Positions 28,227-37,137 of a DNA stretch of 64,000 bases are shown piece by piece. The stretch spans positions 39,253-103,252 of the forward strand of contig DASYER010000043.1 in the NCBI GenBank assembly GCA_036498905.1, read 5' to 3'. Source of the DNA: DAIDKA01 sp036498905. GTDB taxonomy: Bacteria > Pseudomonadota > Gammaproteobacteria > Steroidobacterales > Steroidobacteraceae. Positions within the stretch are counted from its first letter, which is position 1. Each line of letters starts with the position of its first letter. The notes beneath the pieces are model-generated. The model was not told where the DNA came from and searched no databases. It worked only from the letters and a program-made list of their open reading frames with translations. The position numbers and the translations under genes were made by a program.

Positions 28227-30275
28227 TTACAGCAACGGCACCATCAGCAGGGCCACGATGTTGATGATCTTGATCAGCGGATTGATGGCCGGACCCGCGG
28301 TGTCCTTGTAGGGATCGCCAACGGTATCGCCCGTGACCGCGGCCTTGTGGGCATCGGAGCCTTTGCCGCCGAAGTTGCCCTCTTCAATGTACTTCTTGGC
28401 GTTGTCCCAGGCACCTCCGCCCGTGCACATCGAAATGGCGACGAATAGGCCGGTGACGATGGTCCCGATGAGCAGTCCGCCCAAGGCGCGGGTGCCGGCG
28501 CCGTGTCCGAGTGCGAGGTTCATCAGCACCACGAGAATCACCGGAACCAGGATCGGCAGCAGCGAGGGGACGATCATCTCCTTGATCGCCGCGCGGGTCA
28601 GCAGGTCCACCGCTCGCGAGTAGTCCGGCTTTGCCGTGCCCTCCATGATGCCGCTGATGGTGCGGAACTGGCGACGCACTTCTTCGACCACCGATCCGGC
28701 CGCGCGACCCACTGCCTCCATGGCCATGGCGCCGAACAGGAACGGGACCATGCCGCCGATGAACAGGCCGATGATGACGGCCGGGTCTGACAACGAGAAC
28801 GCGACCAGCTTTCCGGCGGCCTCGAGGTTATGGGTGTAGTCGGCAAACAGCACCAGGGCGGCAAGGCCTGCCGAACCGATCGCATAGCCCTTGGTGACGG
28901 CCTTGGTCGTATTGCCCACCGCATCGAGCGGATCCGTGATGTCGCGCACGGCCTTGGGCAGACCGGCCATTTCCGCGATGCCGCCGGCGTTGTCGGTGAT
29001 GGGCCCATAGGCATCCAATGCGACGATCATGCCGGTCATGGACAGCATGGCGGTCGCCGCGATGGCGATGCCGTAGAGGCCGGCAAAGCTGAAGGCGGCC
29101 CAGATGGCCACGCACACCGCCAGCACCGGCAGTGCCGTGGATTTCATCGACACACCCAGGCCGGCGATGATGTTGGTCGCATGACCTGTTTGTGATGCCG
29201 CAGCCACTTTGCGCACCGGGCCGTACTCGGTCGCGGTGTAGTACTCGGTGATGACGATCAGCGCGGCGGTCAGCGCCAGGCCGACGATGGTGCAGGCAAA
29301 CAACGAGCTGGCGAGCTGCGGCATCAGGCTCTTGGTGATGAAGTAGAACGCGACGCCTGAAAGCACGGCGGAGACCACGACGCCTTTGTACAGGGCGTTC
29401 ATGATCTTGCCGCCGCTGACGCGCACGAAGAACGTCCCGATGATGGAGGCGAAGATGGAAGCCGCGCCGAGGGCAAGCGGGTAGACCGGACCGTTGGCAC
29501 CCGCATCGTGCATGGTCAGCCCGCCCAGCAGCATGGTCGCGACGATGGTGACGGCGTAGGTTTCAAACAGGTCGGCGGCCATGCCGGCGCAGTCACCCAC
29601 ATTGTCGCCGACATTGTCGGCGATCACGGCCGGGTTGCGCGGATCATCTTCGGGGATGCCGGCTTCAACCTTGCCCACCAGATCCGCGCCCACGTCGGCA
29701 CCCTTGGTGAAGATGCCACCGCCGAGCCGCGCGAAAATCGAGATCAGGGAGCCGCCGAAGGCCAATCCGACCAGTGAGTGCAGCGCCTCGTCCTGACCGA
29801 TGCGCGGCAGCATTGCCGCGTAGTAGCCTGCCACACCCAGCAGCGCCAGACCCACGACCAGCATGCCGGTGATGGCACCGCCGCGGAAGGCCACGGACAG
29901 GGCGGCATTGAGGCCATTGGTGGCGGCCTGGGCGGTGCGCACGTTGGCGCGCACCGAGATGTTCATGCCGATGTAGCCGGTCGCCCCGGACAGCAATGCG
30001 CCAATGGCGAAGCCGCCGGCCGTCCACCAGTTTTTCAGGGCAAAGCCCAGCACCAGCAGCAGCAACACGCCGACGATCGTGATCATCGAATACTGACGGT
30101 TGAGATAGGCACGCGCGCCGATCTGGATCGCTGCGGCTATTTCCTGCATCCGCTCATTGCCGGCCGGCAACTTCAGGATCGAGATCATCGAAATCACGCC
30201 GTACAACACGGCAACGACTGCGGCTGCTATCGCCACCCACAACCAACTCGCGGCATCCATCAGCAAATCCCCCAA
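28227..30275 (-). CDS. hppA: K+-independent membrane H+-translocating pyrophosphatase
   Basis: Couples PPi hydrolysis to proton pumping across the cytoplasmic membrane. It has 682 residues with about 16 hydrophobic helices. The PPi-binding motif is KGADVGADLVGKVEAGIPED; also present are DNVGDNVGDCAGMAADLFE and the C-terminal DTVGDPYKDTAGPAINP. In GNTTKAVTKG the Lys/Thr pair at the positions known to set cation dependence predicts the K+-independent subclass. ATG 30275 is used; M6 is an alternative. A 12-base inverted repeat lies 30-57 bases upstream. The neighbour upstream on the same strand is pfp, also PPi-using. Confidence 0.96.
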   Translation of the reverse strand: MGDLLMDAASWLWVAIAAAVVAVLYGVISMISILKLPAGNERMQEIAAAIQIGARAYLNRQYSMITIVGVLLLLVLGFALKNWWTAGGFAIGALLSGATGYIGMNISVRANVRTAQAATNGLNAALSVAFRGGAITGMLVVGLALLGVAGYYAAMLPRIGQDEALHSLVGLAFGGSLISIFARLGGGIFTKGADVGADLVGKVEAGIPEDDPRNPAVIADNVGDNVGDCAGMAADLFETYAVTIVATMLLGGLTMHDAGANGPVYPLALGAASIFASIIGTFFVRVSGGKIMNALYKGVVVSAVLSGVAFYFITKSLMPQLASSLFACTIVGLALTAALIVITEYYTATEYGPVRKVAAASQTGHATNIIAGLGVSMKSTALPVLAVCVAIWAAFSFAGLYGIAIAATAMLSMTGMIVALDAYGPITDNAGGIAEMAGLPKAVRDITDPLDAVGNTTKAVTKGYAIGSAGLAALVLFADYTHNLEAAGKLVAFSLSDPAVIIGLFIGGMVPFLFGAMAMEAVGRAAGSVVEEVRRQFRTISGIMEGTAKPDYSRAVDLLTRAAIKEMIVPSLLPILVPVILVVLMNLALGHGAGTRALGGLLIGTIVTGLFVAISMCTGGGAWDNAKKYIEEGNFGGKGSDAHKAAVTGDTVGDPYKDTAGPAINPLIKIINIVALLMVPLL

Positions 30276-30304
30276 AGATCAAAATTCCTGAACTTCTTGA
30301 TTGA

Positions 30305-30332
30305 CCCGGTCATTGATTACTCAATGACCCGG
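30305..30332. promoter_or_regulatory. Inverted repeat in the hppA upstream region
   Basis: Arms CCCGGTCATTGA and TCAATGACCCGG pair over 11 of 12 positions around a TTAC loop, 30 to 57 bases before the hppA start. No T-run follows on either strand, so it is not a standard terminator. It could be a regulator-binding site or a hairpin in the hppA leader. Confidence 0.55.
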
Positions 30333-30426
30333 CAACGTGCATCTGAGCCCGAAGGTAAGCCCCCTGGGCAGCCGAAAACTTATATCACACACCGCGGCTT
30401 GAGGAGGTCAGCCGGGCGCCGAACCG

Positions 30427-31713
30427 TCAGACCTTGAAGTCGGTTTTGAGCTTGCGCCGTACCGGAACGCCCTTGATTTGTACATAGTCCGGCAGGCCGT
30501 CCTTGTAGGGCGGATAGGCTTCACCGGCCACCAGCGGCGCAAGGTACCGGCGGCAGGCGGCGGTGATGCCAAAGCCGTCGGCCGTGATGTAGTCGCGGGG
30601 CATCTTCTTTTCACGGTTGGCGACCTCGGCCAGCGGGACATGCCCGATCACCCATTTGTATGGTTTCGAGGCCTTGCGCACGATGGTCGGCATTACGGCA
30701 TTGTGTCCCGCGACGGCAAGCTCCACGGCGGCCTTGCCACAGGCGTAGGCCTGCTCAACGTCCACTTTGGAGGCGATATGGCGGGCGGCGCGCTGCAGAT
30801 AGTCGGCCACGGCCCAGTGGTATTTGTAGCCATGGGCTTCCCGGACCATGTTTGCCACGACCGGCCCGACACCCCCCAGCTGCGAGTGCCCGAAGGCGTC
30901 CTTGGTGCCGGCCTCGGCCAGGAAGCGGCCATCCGCGTAGGCCGCACCCTCTGAGACGACCACGACGCAGTAGCCGCAACTGTCCACACTGGATTTGACC
31001 TTGGCCAGGAAGGCGGCCTGGTCGAAGGGGATTTCGGGAAACAGGATGATGTGTGGGGGTTCGCCGGCCCTGCGCGCGGCCAGCCCGCCCGCGGCGGCGA
31101 TCCACCCGGCGTGCCGGCCCATCACCTCGAGGACGAAAACCTTGGTCGAGGTGCGCGCCATCGAGGCTACATCCATCGCCGCCTCGCGGGTTGAAACCGC
31201 GATGTATTTGGCCACCGAGCCGAATCCGGGGCAGCAGTCGGTGTGCGGCAAGTCGTTGTCGACCGTCTTGGGGACGCCGATGCAGCTGATCGGATAGCCC
31301 AAGGATCGCGACAGCTCGGACACCTTCAGCGCGGTGTCCATCGAGTCATTGCCTCCGTTATAGAAGAAGTAGCCGATGTCGTGCGCCCGGAATACTTCGA
31401 TGAGGCGCTCATATTCGGCGCGGTTCTGTTCCAGGCTCTTGAGTTTGAAACGGGCTGAACCAAACGCACCGGACGGGGTGTGTTTGAGACCCCGGATGGT
31501 CTGGCGGCTCTCCTTGCTCACATCGATCAGGTCCTCGGTGAGCGCGCCGATGATGCCGTGACGCCCGGCGTACAACTTGCCGATCTGGCGGGGATACTTC
31601 AGGGCCGTTTCGATCACGCCGCAGGCCGAGGCATTGATGACCGCCGTCACGCCTCCGGACTGGGCATAGAAGGCATTGCGTATGGTGCTTGATTTGCTCG
31701 TTTTTCGCGTCAT
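30427..31713 (-). CDS. pfp: Pyrophosphate-type 6-phosphofructokinase
   Basis: Phosphorylates fructose 6-phosphate, most likely with PPi and reversibly. It has 428 residues from ATG 31713. Key sites are YNGGNDSMDTALK (where ATP enzymes have GGDGS), GVPKTVDNDLPHTDCCPGFG (catalytic Asp and the PPi-type Lys), EVMGRHAGWIAAAGGLA and FPEIPFD. The GGND and PKTVDND signatures favour PPi over ATP as phosphoryl donor, though biochemical proof is needed for this clade. It is upstream of hppA on the same strand, suggesting a shared PPi economy. It is divergent from adk. Confidence 0.88.
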   Translation of the reverse strand: MTRKTSKSSTIRNAFYAQSGGVTAVINASACGVIETALKYPRQIGKLYAGRHGIIGALTEDLIDVSKESRQTIRGLKHTPSGAFGSARFKLKSLEQNRAEYERLIEVFRAHDIGYFFYNGGNDSMDTALKVSELSRSLGYPISCIGVPKTVDNDLPHTDCCPGFGSVAKYIAVSTREAAMDVASMARTSTKVFVLEVMGRHAGWIAAAGGLAARRAGEPPHIILFPEIPFDQAAFLAKVKSSVDSCGYCVVVVSEGAAYADGRFLAEAGTKDAFGHSQLGGVGPVVANMVREAHGYKYHWAVADYLQRAARHIASKVDVEQAYACGKAAVELAVAGHNAVMPTIVRKASKPYKWVIGHVPLAEVANREKKMPRDYITADGFGITAACRRYLAPLVAGEAYPPYKDGLPDYVQIKGVPVRRKLKTDFKV

Positions 31714-31886
31714 TTGGAGTCGCCGTTCGCGCCGGAATGGAGGCATCGAGAATAGCCAAAAACACCCCCGCCGAGTGCGCATTTCGGCGGGCGAATTGAC
31801 CCGGCCGCGCGTGGCCGGTAACGTTGCCCACCACCTTTTGAAGACCAGGAAGATCGGCCCTAAGGCCGACCAGGGACCGAATTCTT

Positions 31887-32840
31887 ATGCGAATCGTACT
31901 TTTGGGACCACCCGGCTCGGGAAAGGGCACCCAATCACAACGCCTCATCAAAAGCCACGGCATCCCCCAGATCTCCACCGGAGATCTGTTGCGCGCGGCG
32001 GTCGCCGCGCAGAGCAAGTTGGGCATCGCGGCGAAGTCGGTAATGGATGCCGGCGGGTTGGTCGATGACGCCATCGTGCTGGGCATGATCCAGGAACGCT
32101 TAGCTTTGCCCGATGTCCGCAACGGCTTCATCCTCGACGGCTTTCCCCGCAACCTGTCCCAGGCGGCCGCGCTCGAGGAGCTGTTGAGGAAGCTGGGCCA
32201 GCCGCTGGATGTCGTGGTGCTGATGCAGGTCGACAATGCCGAGCTGGTGCGCCGAATCGGCGGCCGCCGTACCTGCCGCAACTGTGGCCGCGTGTTCAAC
32301 ATCTTCACCTCGCCGCCGCCGGCGGGGGAGACGTGCCCGAAGACGGGCGGTGAGCACGACCTGTTCCAGCGCCCGGACGACAATGAAGCGACGGTAGCCG
32401 ATCGCCTCAAGGTGTATGACGAAAAGACCAGCCCACTCGCGAATTTCTACGCGGCGCGCGGCTTGCTGCGCAAGATCGACGCCGAGGGGGATTTGGACGT
32501 CGTGACCGCGCGGCTCGAGGCCGTACTGGCCACGCGGCGACGCAAGCGCGGCGCAAAAGCGGCGGCGAAGCGTGTGCCCAGGCGACCGGCTCGCAAGGCG
32601 GCGGCAAAAAAATCCGCCCTGAAGGCGACGCTGCGGTCCGCATTGAACTCGGCGCTAAAATCAGCGAGAAAACTGGTCAAGAAAGCGACGAAGAAAGCCG
32701 CGAAAAAGGCGGTCCGCAAGCCCGTGCCGAAGCGGGCTGTCGCCAAGGCCAGGAAGCCCGCAGTCCGCAGCAAACCCAAGCGCGCCCGCAAGGTGCCCGC
32801 GCGCAAGAAAGCTGTCGGCAAGGCGCGCCGGCACCGCTGA
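31887..32840 (+). CDS. adk: Adenylate kinase with a histone H1-like C-terminal tail
   Basis: Interconverts 2 ADP and ATP + AMP. It has 317 residues against the usual 214-220. Residues 1-216 are a complete long-type enzyme: P-loop GPPGSGKGTQ, AMP-site STGDLLRAAV, DGFPRNLSQA, a LID with Cys130, Cys133, Cys150 and Thr153, and QRPDDNEATVADRL. Residues 217-317 form a Lys/Arg/Ala/Pro-rich tail with 45 Lys or Arg and no Asp or Glu, like AlgP/H1-type tails. The reading frame is continuous and codon use is unchanged. The gene is monocistronic and divergent from pfp. The core is certain; the tail's function is unknown. Confidence 0.95.
   Translation: MRIVLLGPPGSGKGTQSQRLIKSHGIPQISTGDLLRAAVAAQSKLGIAAKSVMDAGGLVDDAIVLGMIQERLALPDVRNGFILDGFPRNLSQAAALEELLRKLGQPLDVVVLMQVDNAELVRRIGGRRTCRNCGRVFNIFTSPPPAGETCPKTGGEHDLFQRPDDNEATVADRLKVYDEKTSPLANFYAARGLLRKIDAEGDLDVVTARLEAVLATRRRKRGAKAAAKRVPRRPARKAAAKKSALKATLRSALNSALKSARKLVKKATKKAAKKAVRKPVPKRAVAKARKPAVRSKPKRARKVPARKKAVGKARRHR
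32535..32837 (+). repeat. Low-complexity Lys/Ala/Arg/Pro coding tract of adk
   Basis: About 300 bases encode irregular KKAAKKAVRK-, KPAVRSKP- and RKVPARKK-type units. The units are imperfect at DNA level, so it is low-complexity rather than a clean tandem repeat. Such tracts are prone to length change between strains. Confidence 0.7.
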
Positions 32841-32853
32841 AGCGGGCGGCGCT

Positions 32854-34041
32854 TCAGGTGCGCCGCGTCAGCTGGGCGACGGCGCTGACCAGTTCGTCGG
32901 CATCGGCCGGCGTGGTCAGGTGCATCTGGAAACCGGCGTCGTGAGCGCGCACCGCGTCCTCGGGTCGAGCGAACTCGGTGAGCGCGATGGCGGGCAGCTC
33001 CTGCGCGCTGAGCTTGGCGCGAACGGCACGGATCAGGTCGTAGCCATTGCGTCCGGGCATGCTCACGTCTGCAATCAGCACGTCGGCATGAAAAATGCGC
33101 AGCGCCTCCAGCGCCGAATCGACACTGCTGGCCGTGGCCACCAGTGCCCGGGCACTGCTCAGATTCTGCCGGGAGCGTTCGAGCGTCTCCTTGTCATCAT
33201 CCACCAGCAGCACCCGCAACCCGTGCAGGTCGGCACTCTCCAGCGCGACGACATCGGCTACCGGCTCGTGTGGCGCCAGGCGCGGCATCAGCGCGTAGAA
33301 GATGGCGCCATGCCCCTCGCCGGGGCTGTTGGCCCACACCCGGCCACCGTGCAGTTCGAGGATCTGTTTGACGATGACCAGCCCGAGCCCGAGCCCGGGT
33401 GGTCCGCGTCGTGGTGTCTCGCTGCGGCTGAAGCGGTCAAAGACCATTTTCAGGGCATTCGGTCCGAGGCCGATGCCGCTGTCGGAAATCTTCACTTCCC
33501 AGTTGCCGTGGTCGCGCGCCAGTGATGCCGTGATCAGGCCGCCGCGCGGCGTGAATTTCACCGCATTGTTGAGCAAGTTCCAGATCACCTGCTGCAGCCG
33601 CTGCCGATCGCCAAACACCAGACAGGCCTGGGAGGGGAGGTTTTTCTCCAGTCTCACGCCCTTGGCATCGGCGCTGGCCTGCATCGTCTCGAGCGCCGCT
33701 TCGACGATCTGCGCCAGATCTGTTTCCTCCGGATCCAGTCGCAGGCGGCCGCTCAGCAGTCCGCTCATGTCGATCAGGTCGTCCACCAGCTGCGCGAGGT
33801 TGCGCACATTGCGATCGATGGTCTGCCCGCCGCGCTGCACATCTTCGGGTGCCAGACGACCGGATTCGAGCAGGCGCGACCAGCCGAGAATGGCATGCAG
33901 AGGGGCCCGCAGCTCGTGTCCCAGCGTGGATAGGAACTCGTCCTTGAGCCGACTGACGCGTTCGGCTTCCGCGCGCAGTGCCCGCTCGTCGGTGAGACGC
34001 TGGCGCAGATCCTCCGCCTCTTGATTGCCGTTATCGCCCAT
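32854..34041 (-). CDS. Soluble hybrid histidine kinase with receiver domain
   Basis: A 395-residue two-component protein without membrane segments. A short N-terminal coiled coil (residues 8-30) leads to the HisKA phospho-acceptor LGHELRAPLHAILGW (about His 42) and the ATPase domain (NLLNNAVKFTPRGG, ISDSGIGLG, GPPGLGLGLVIVKQI). A receiver follows from about residue 275 (LLVDDDKETLE, phospho-Asp in VLIADVSMPGRNGYD). The conserved receiver Lys is replaced by Thr (MHLTTPADADE), which would weaken phosphorylation chemistry. Convergent with adk (14-base gap), it lies 12 bases downstream of rnd and may be co-transcribed. The signal sensed is unknown. Confidence 0.9.
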   Translation of the reverse strand: MGDNGNQEAEDLRQRLTDERALRAEAERVSRLKDEFLSTLGHELRAPLHAILGWSRLLESGRLAPEDVQRGGQTIDRNVRNLAQLVDDLIDMSGLLSGRLRLDPEETDLAQIVEAALETMQASADAKGVRLEKNLPSQACLVFGDRQRLQQVIWNLLNNAVKFTPRGGLITASLARDHGNWEVKISDSGIGLGPNALKMVFDRFSRSETPRRGPPGLGLGLVIVKQILELHGGRVWANSPGEGHGAIFYALMPRLAPHEPVADVVALESADLHGLRVLLVDDDKETLERSRQNLSSARALVATASSVDSALEALRIFHADVLIADVSMPGRNGYDLIRAVRAKLSAQELPAIALTEFARPEDAVRAHDAGFQMHLTTPADADELVSAVAQLTRRT

Positions 34042-34053
34042 ATGCAGGGTCGA

Positions 34054-35130
34054 TCATAGCGCTGCCCGCAACCGCTGGCCGATGACTTCGCGACGCCAAC
34101 CCGACATCACGGCCGTGTCCGGGCGCCCGTCTGCCAGCTGTTCGAGATCCCGCCGGGTGGCGAGGATCTCCGGCGGCACATTGAGCTCGGTAGCCACGGC
34201 CAGGTGAACGGTGACCAATCTCTTCACCAGTGCTGCCTTTTGCGGGTCGGGTGCGCCACGTGAATTGACACGTGGCAGCACGGCAGGCAGCTGCGCCGCC
34301 TCGATCAGCCCGAGCAGCTCCGTGCCGTTGTGTTTGACGAAACCGGGTTGGATACCGGCAAGCGCGGCCAGCTCATCCAGGTTCCGCGGGACCCGCACGA
34401 CGATATCGCGCAGCACGGCGTCATCGAGGATCCAGCCGCGCGGCCGATTGCGCTCATCCGCACGGCGCTCGCGCCAGGCCGCCAGCACTTTGGCCAATCT
34501 GGAGCGATCGGCATCCAGGCCCTTGAACGAACGGATTCGCAACCAGGCCTGCTCCGGATCGACCGCATAATCTGTCGGGTCCCCCAAAGCGGCCAGTTCC
34601 TCCTGCAGCCAGGACATGCGACCCAAGCGGGTCAGTTCCCCGATCAGGTGATCGCGAATGGGCAGCAGGTAGCGCACGTCATCCAGCGCATAGTCAATTT
34701 GCTCGGGTGACAGCGGCCGATGTGACCAATCGGCCCGCGTGTGGGCCTTGCTCAGTTCCCGTCCGGTCACGCGCCTCACCAGTTCGGCGTAGCCGATCTG
34801 CGCGGGCATGCCGGTCAAGGCCGCAGCGATCTGGGTGTCAAATACCGGTGCGACAAAGCCGACGGGCGGCAGCAGGACCTCGATGTCCTGCCGGCAGGCA
34901 TGCATGACTTTGACCGCGCTCCCGCCCACCAGCGCCGCGCGCAGCGCCGACAAGTCCGTCAAGGCTAACGGATCGACGCACAGCGGTCCTTCGGCGTCGG
35001 CGATCTGCAACAGACATAGTTCCGCCCGATAGGTGCGCTCGCGCAGGAACTCGGTGTCCAGCGCAATCGCCGCAGCGCGCGTCAGGCGCTCGGCGAGTGC
35101 CTCGAGCGCCTCCCGTTCGTTGATCATCAT
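34054..35130 (-). CDS. rnd: Ribonuclease D
   Basis: A 3'-to-5' exoribonuclease trimming tRNA and small RNA precursors. It has 358 residues. The DEDD exonuclease motifs are IALDTEFLRERTY, VMHACRQDIEVL (near the second motif) and YALDDVRYLLPI, followed by HRDC-like helices (AWRERRADERNRPRGWILDD). ATG 35130 or the adjacent ATG 35127 may start it. It is divergent from mpl, with 43 bases between the starts. Confidence 0.95.
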   Translation of the reverse strand: MMINEREALEALAERLTRAAAIALDTEFLRERTYRAELCLLQIADAEGPLCVDPLALTDLSALRAALVGGSAVKVMHACRQDIEVLLPPVGFVAPVFDTQIAAALTGMPAQIGYAELVRRVTGRELSKAHTRADWSHRPLSPEQIDYALDDVRYLLPIRDHLIGELTRLGRMSWLQEELAALGDPTDYAVDPEQAWLRIRSFKGLDADRSRLAKVLAAWRERRADERNRPRGWILDDAVLRDIVVRVPRNLDELAALAGIQPGFVKHNGTELLGLIEAAQLPAVLPRVNSRGAPDPQKAALVKRLVTVHLAVATELNVPPEILATRRDLEQLADGRPDTAVMSGWRREVIGQRLRAAL

Positions 35131-35173
35131 CGTCGTGATTGGTCCATATTTTCTCTGTTAATGTGCGCATTAT

Positions 35174-36553
35174 ATGCACGTTCATATTCTGGGAATCTGC
35201 GGGACTTTCATGGGCGGCATCGCCGCCATCGCGAAGGCCGCGGGCCACAAGGTCACCGGGTCCGATCGCAACGTCTACCCGCCCATGAGCACGCAGCTGC
35301 GTGCGCTCGGTATCGAGCTCGTCGAAGGGTTCGAGGCCGCGCAGCTGGACAGCGCCCCTGATGTGGTCGTCGTCGGCAACGTCATGACGCGCGGCGTGCC
35401 GGTGGTGGAGGCGCTGCTGGATCGGGGCCTGCCCTTTGCCTCGGGCCCCGAATGGCTGGCGCGTGAGGTGCTCAAGGACCGCTGGGTGATTGCCGTGGCG
35501 GGTACCCACGGCAAGACGACGACCACTTCGCTGGTGGCGTGGATACTCGAATACGCCGGCCTCGCCCCCGGATTTCTGATCGGCGGAGTGCCCGCCAACT
35601 TCAATGCCAGCGCCCGCCTGGGCGCCGCGCCATTCTTCGTAATCGAAGCCGATGAGTACGACACCGCGTTCTTCGACAAGCGCGCGAAGTTTGTCCACTA
35701 CCATCCACGGACTCTGGTACTCAACAACCTGGAATTCGACCACGCCGACATCTATCCGGACATCGCCGCCATCCAGCGCCAGTTCCACCACCTGGTGCGT
35801 ACCGTGCCCGGTTCGGGAAGCATCATCTGGAATGCCGCTGATGAACGGCTCGCGCAGACCCTGAAGATGGGCTGCTGGACACCGCTGCAGGGGTTCTCCG
35901 GCGCGGCGGGCACCAAGGCGCAGTGGAGCGCCGGCAGCGCGGGCGCGGCGGATTTTTCGCGCTTCGAAATAGTTGAGTCAGGCCAGTCCCGCGGCACGGT
36001 TGAGTGGGAACTCATGGGTGCGCACAACATGGAAAACGCCCTGGCGGCCGTCGCGGCCGCGCATCATGCCGGCGTGCCCGTGGCCACGGCCATCGAGGCG
36101 CTGCGCACCTTCAAAGGCATCGCGCGGCGCATGCAGCTGCGCGGCGCGGTGCACGGCATCCGCGTTTACGATGATTTCGCGCATCATCCCACGGCCATCG
36201 CCACCACCGTTGATGGTCTGCGCCGTCGCGTGGGGCAAGGGCGCATCTTCGCAGTCCTCGAGCTGCGTTCGAACACCATGCGCATGGGTGTGCACAGCGA
36301 ACTGATCGCGCCCTCGCTGGCCGCGGCAGATCAGGTGTACATCTTCACTCCGCCCGACCTGGGATGGGACACGGGGCCGCTGATTCGGCAGCTCGGCGCC
36401 CGTGGCCATGCCGTGGCGGCCATCGACGCCATGGCCGCTGCTGTCGCGGCGCAAGTGGCCGCGGACGACAGCGTCCTGGTCATGAGCAATGGCGGCTTTG
36501 GCGGTCTGCATGAGAAGCTGTTGAGCGCATTGCGCAAGCGTTTTGAAAAATGA
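35174..36553 (+). CDS. mpl: UDP-MurNAc:tripeptide ligase
   Basis: Mpl attaches the recycled tripeptide L-Ala-gamma-D-Glu-mDAP to UDP-MurNAc, feeding wall fragments back into synthesis. It has 459 residues. MHVHILGICGTFMGGIAAIAK is the MurC/Mpl Rossmann start, VAGTHGKTTTTSLVAW the ATP P-loop, EADEYDTAFFDKRAKFVHY the Mpl-specific phrase, and YDDFAHHPTAIATT the C-terminal domain mark. It overlaps the LON-domain gene by 4 bases. Confidence 0.97.
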   Translation: MHVHILGICGTFMGGIAAIAKAAGHKVTGSDRNVYPPMSTQLRALGIELVEGFEAAQLDSAPDVVVVGNVMTRGVPVVEALLDRGLPFASGPEWLAREVLKDRWVIAVAGTHGKTTTTSLVAWILEYAGLAPGFLIGGVPANFNASARLGAAPFFVIEADEYDTAFFDKRAKFVHYHPRTLVLNNLEFDHADIYPDIAAIQRQFHHLVRTVPGSGSIIWNAADERLAQTLKMGCWTPLQGFSGAAGTKAQWSAGSAGAADFSRFEIVESGQSRGTVEWELMGAHNMENALAAVAAAHHAGVPVATAIEALRTFKGIARRMQLRGAVHGIRVYDDFAHHPTAIATTVDGLRRRVGQGRIFAVLELRSNTMRMGVHSELIAPSLAAADQVYIFTPPDLGWDTGPLIRQLGARGHAVAAIDAMAAAVAAQVAADDSVLVMSNGGFGGLHEKLLSALRKRFEK

Positions 36554-37137
36554 GCGACGGCGCAGCGCAGCTGCCGCTGTTTCCACTGCAAACAGTGCTT
36601 CTGCCCGGCGGTCCGTTGCAGCTGCAGGTGTTCGAACCGCGTTACCTGGACATGGTCGGCCGCTGCATGCGCGCCGGCACCCCGTTCGGCGTGGTGCGGA
36701 TCCTCGAAGGCTCTGAAGCCGGTGCGGTCAGTGACATCGCGACGACAGGTACCAGTGCCCGGATCATCGATTTCCACACCCTCTCAAACGGACTGCTGGG
36801 GTTGCTGTGCCTGGGGGAGCGCGTGTTCCGGATCGAGTCGCGGCAGGAGCAGCCGGATCGCCTGATCGTGGGGCAGGTGAGCTGGCGGCCGGCGCAACCG
36901 ACAGTGCCCGTGACACCCCGGTTCGCGCATCTGGTCACGGCACTGCGCGAAGTGCTGCCTAAGCTGCCGCCGGCCTATGCAGACATTCCGCGCAACTTTG
37001 ATGATGCCGAGTGGGTCAGCTACCGGTTGCTGGAATTGGTGCCGCTCAGTTCGCAGCAGCGCCAGCACAGCCTCGAAAATCACGACCCGCTGCAACGCCT
37101 GGAATGGCTGGCGCCGATGATGTCTACATCCGCTTGA
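36550..37137 (+). CDS. LON N-terminal substrate-binding domain protein
   Basis: A 195-residue stand-alone LON N-domain (PF02190-like) without the ATPase or protease parts of Lon. Domain marks are LPLFPLQTVLLPGGPLQLQV, FEPRYLDMVGRCM and FGVVRILEGSEAG at the start, and a helical C-terminal part. Such proteins are widespread and may act as adaptor or substrate-binding proteins; function is not proven. Its ATG overlaps the mpl stop (ATGA), implying co-translation. Its 3' end overlaps the convergent CPBP protease gene by 14 bases. Confidence 0.9.
   Translation: MSDGAAQLPLFPLQTVLLPGGPLQLQVFEPRYLDMVGRCMRAGTPFGVVRILEGSEAGAVSDIATTGTSARIIDFHTLSNGLLGLLCLGERVFRIESRQEQPDRLIVGQVSWRPAQPTVPVTPRFAHLVTALREVLPKLPPAYADIPRNFDDAEWVSYRLLELVPLSSQQRQHSLENHDPLQRLEWLAPMMSTSA

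Noticed and set aside
32535..32837. Possibility that the adk tail is a separate histone-like gene joined by frameshift
   Set aside because: The frame is continuous from the kinase. No start codon with a ribosome site is visible at the junction and the tail ends at the only stop.
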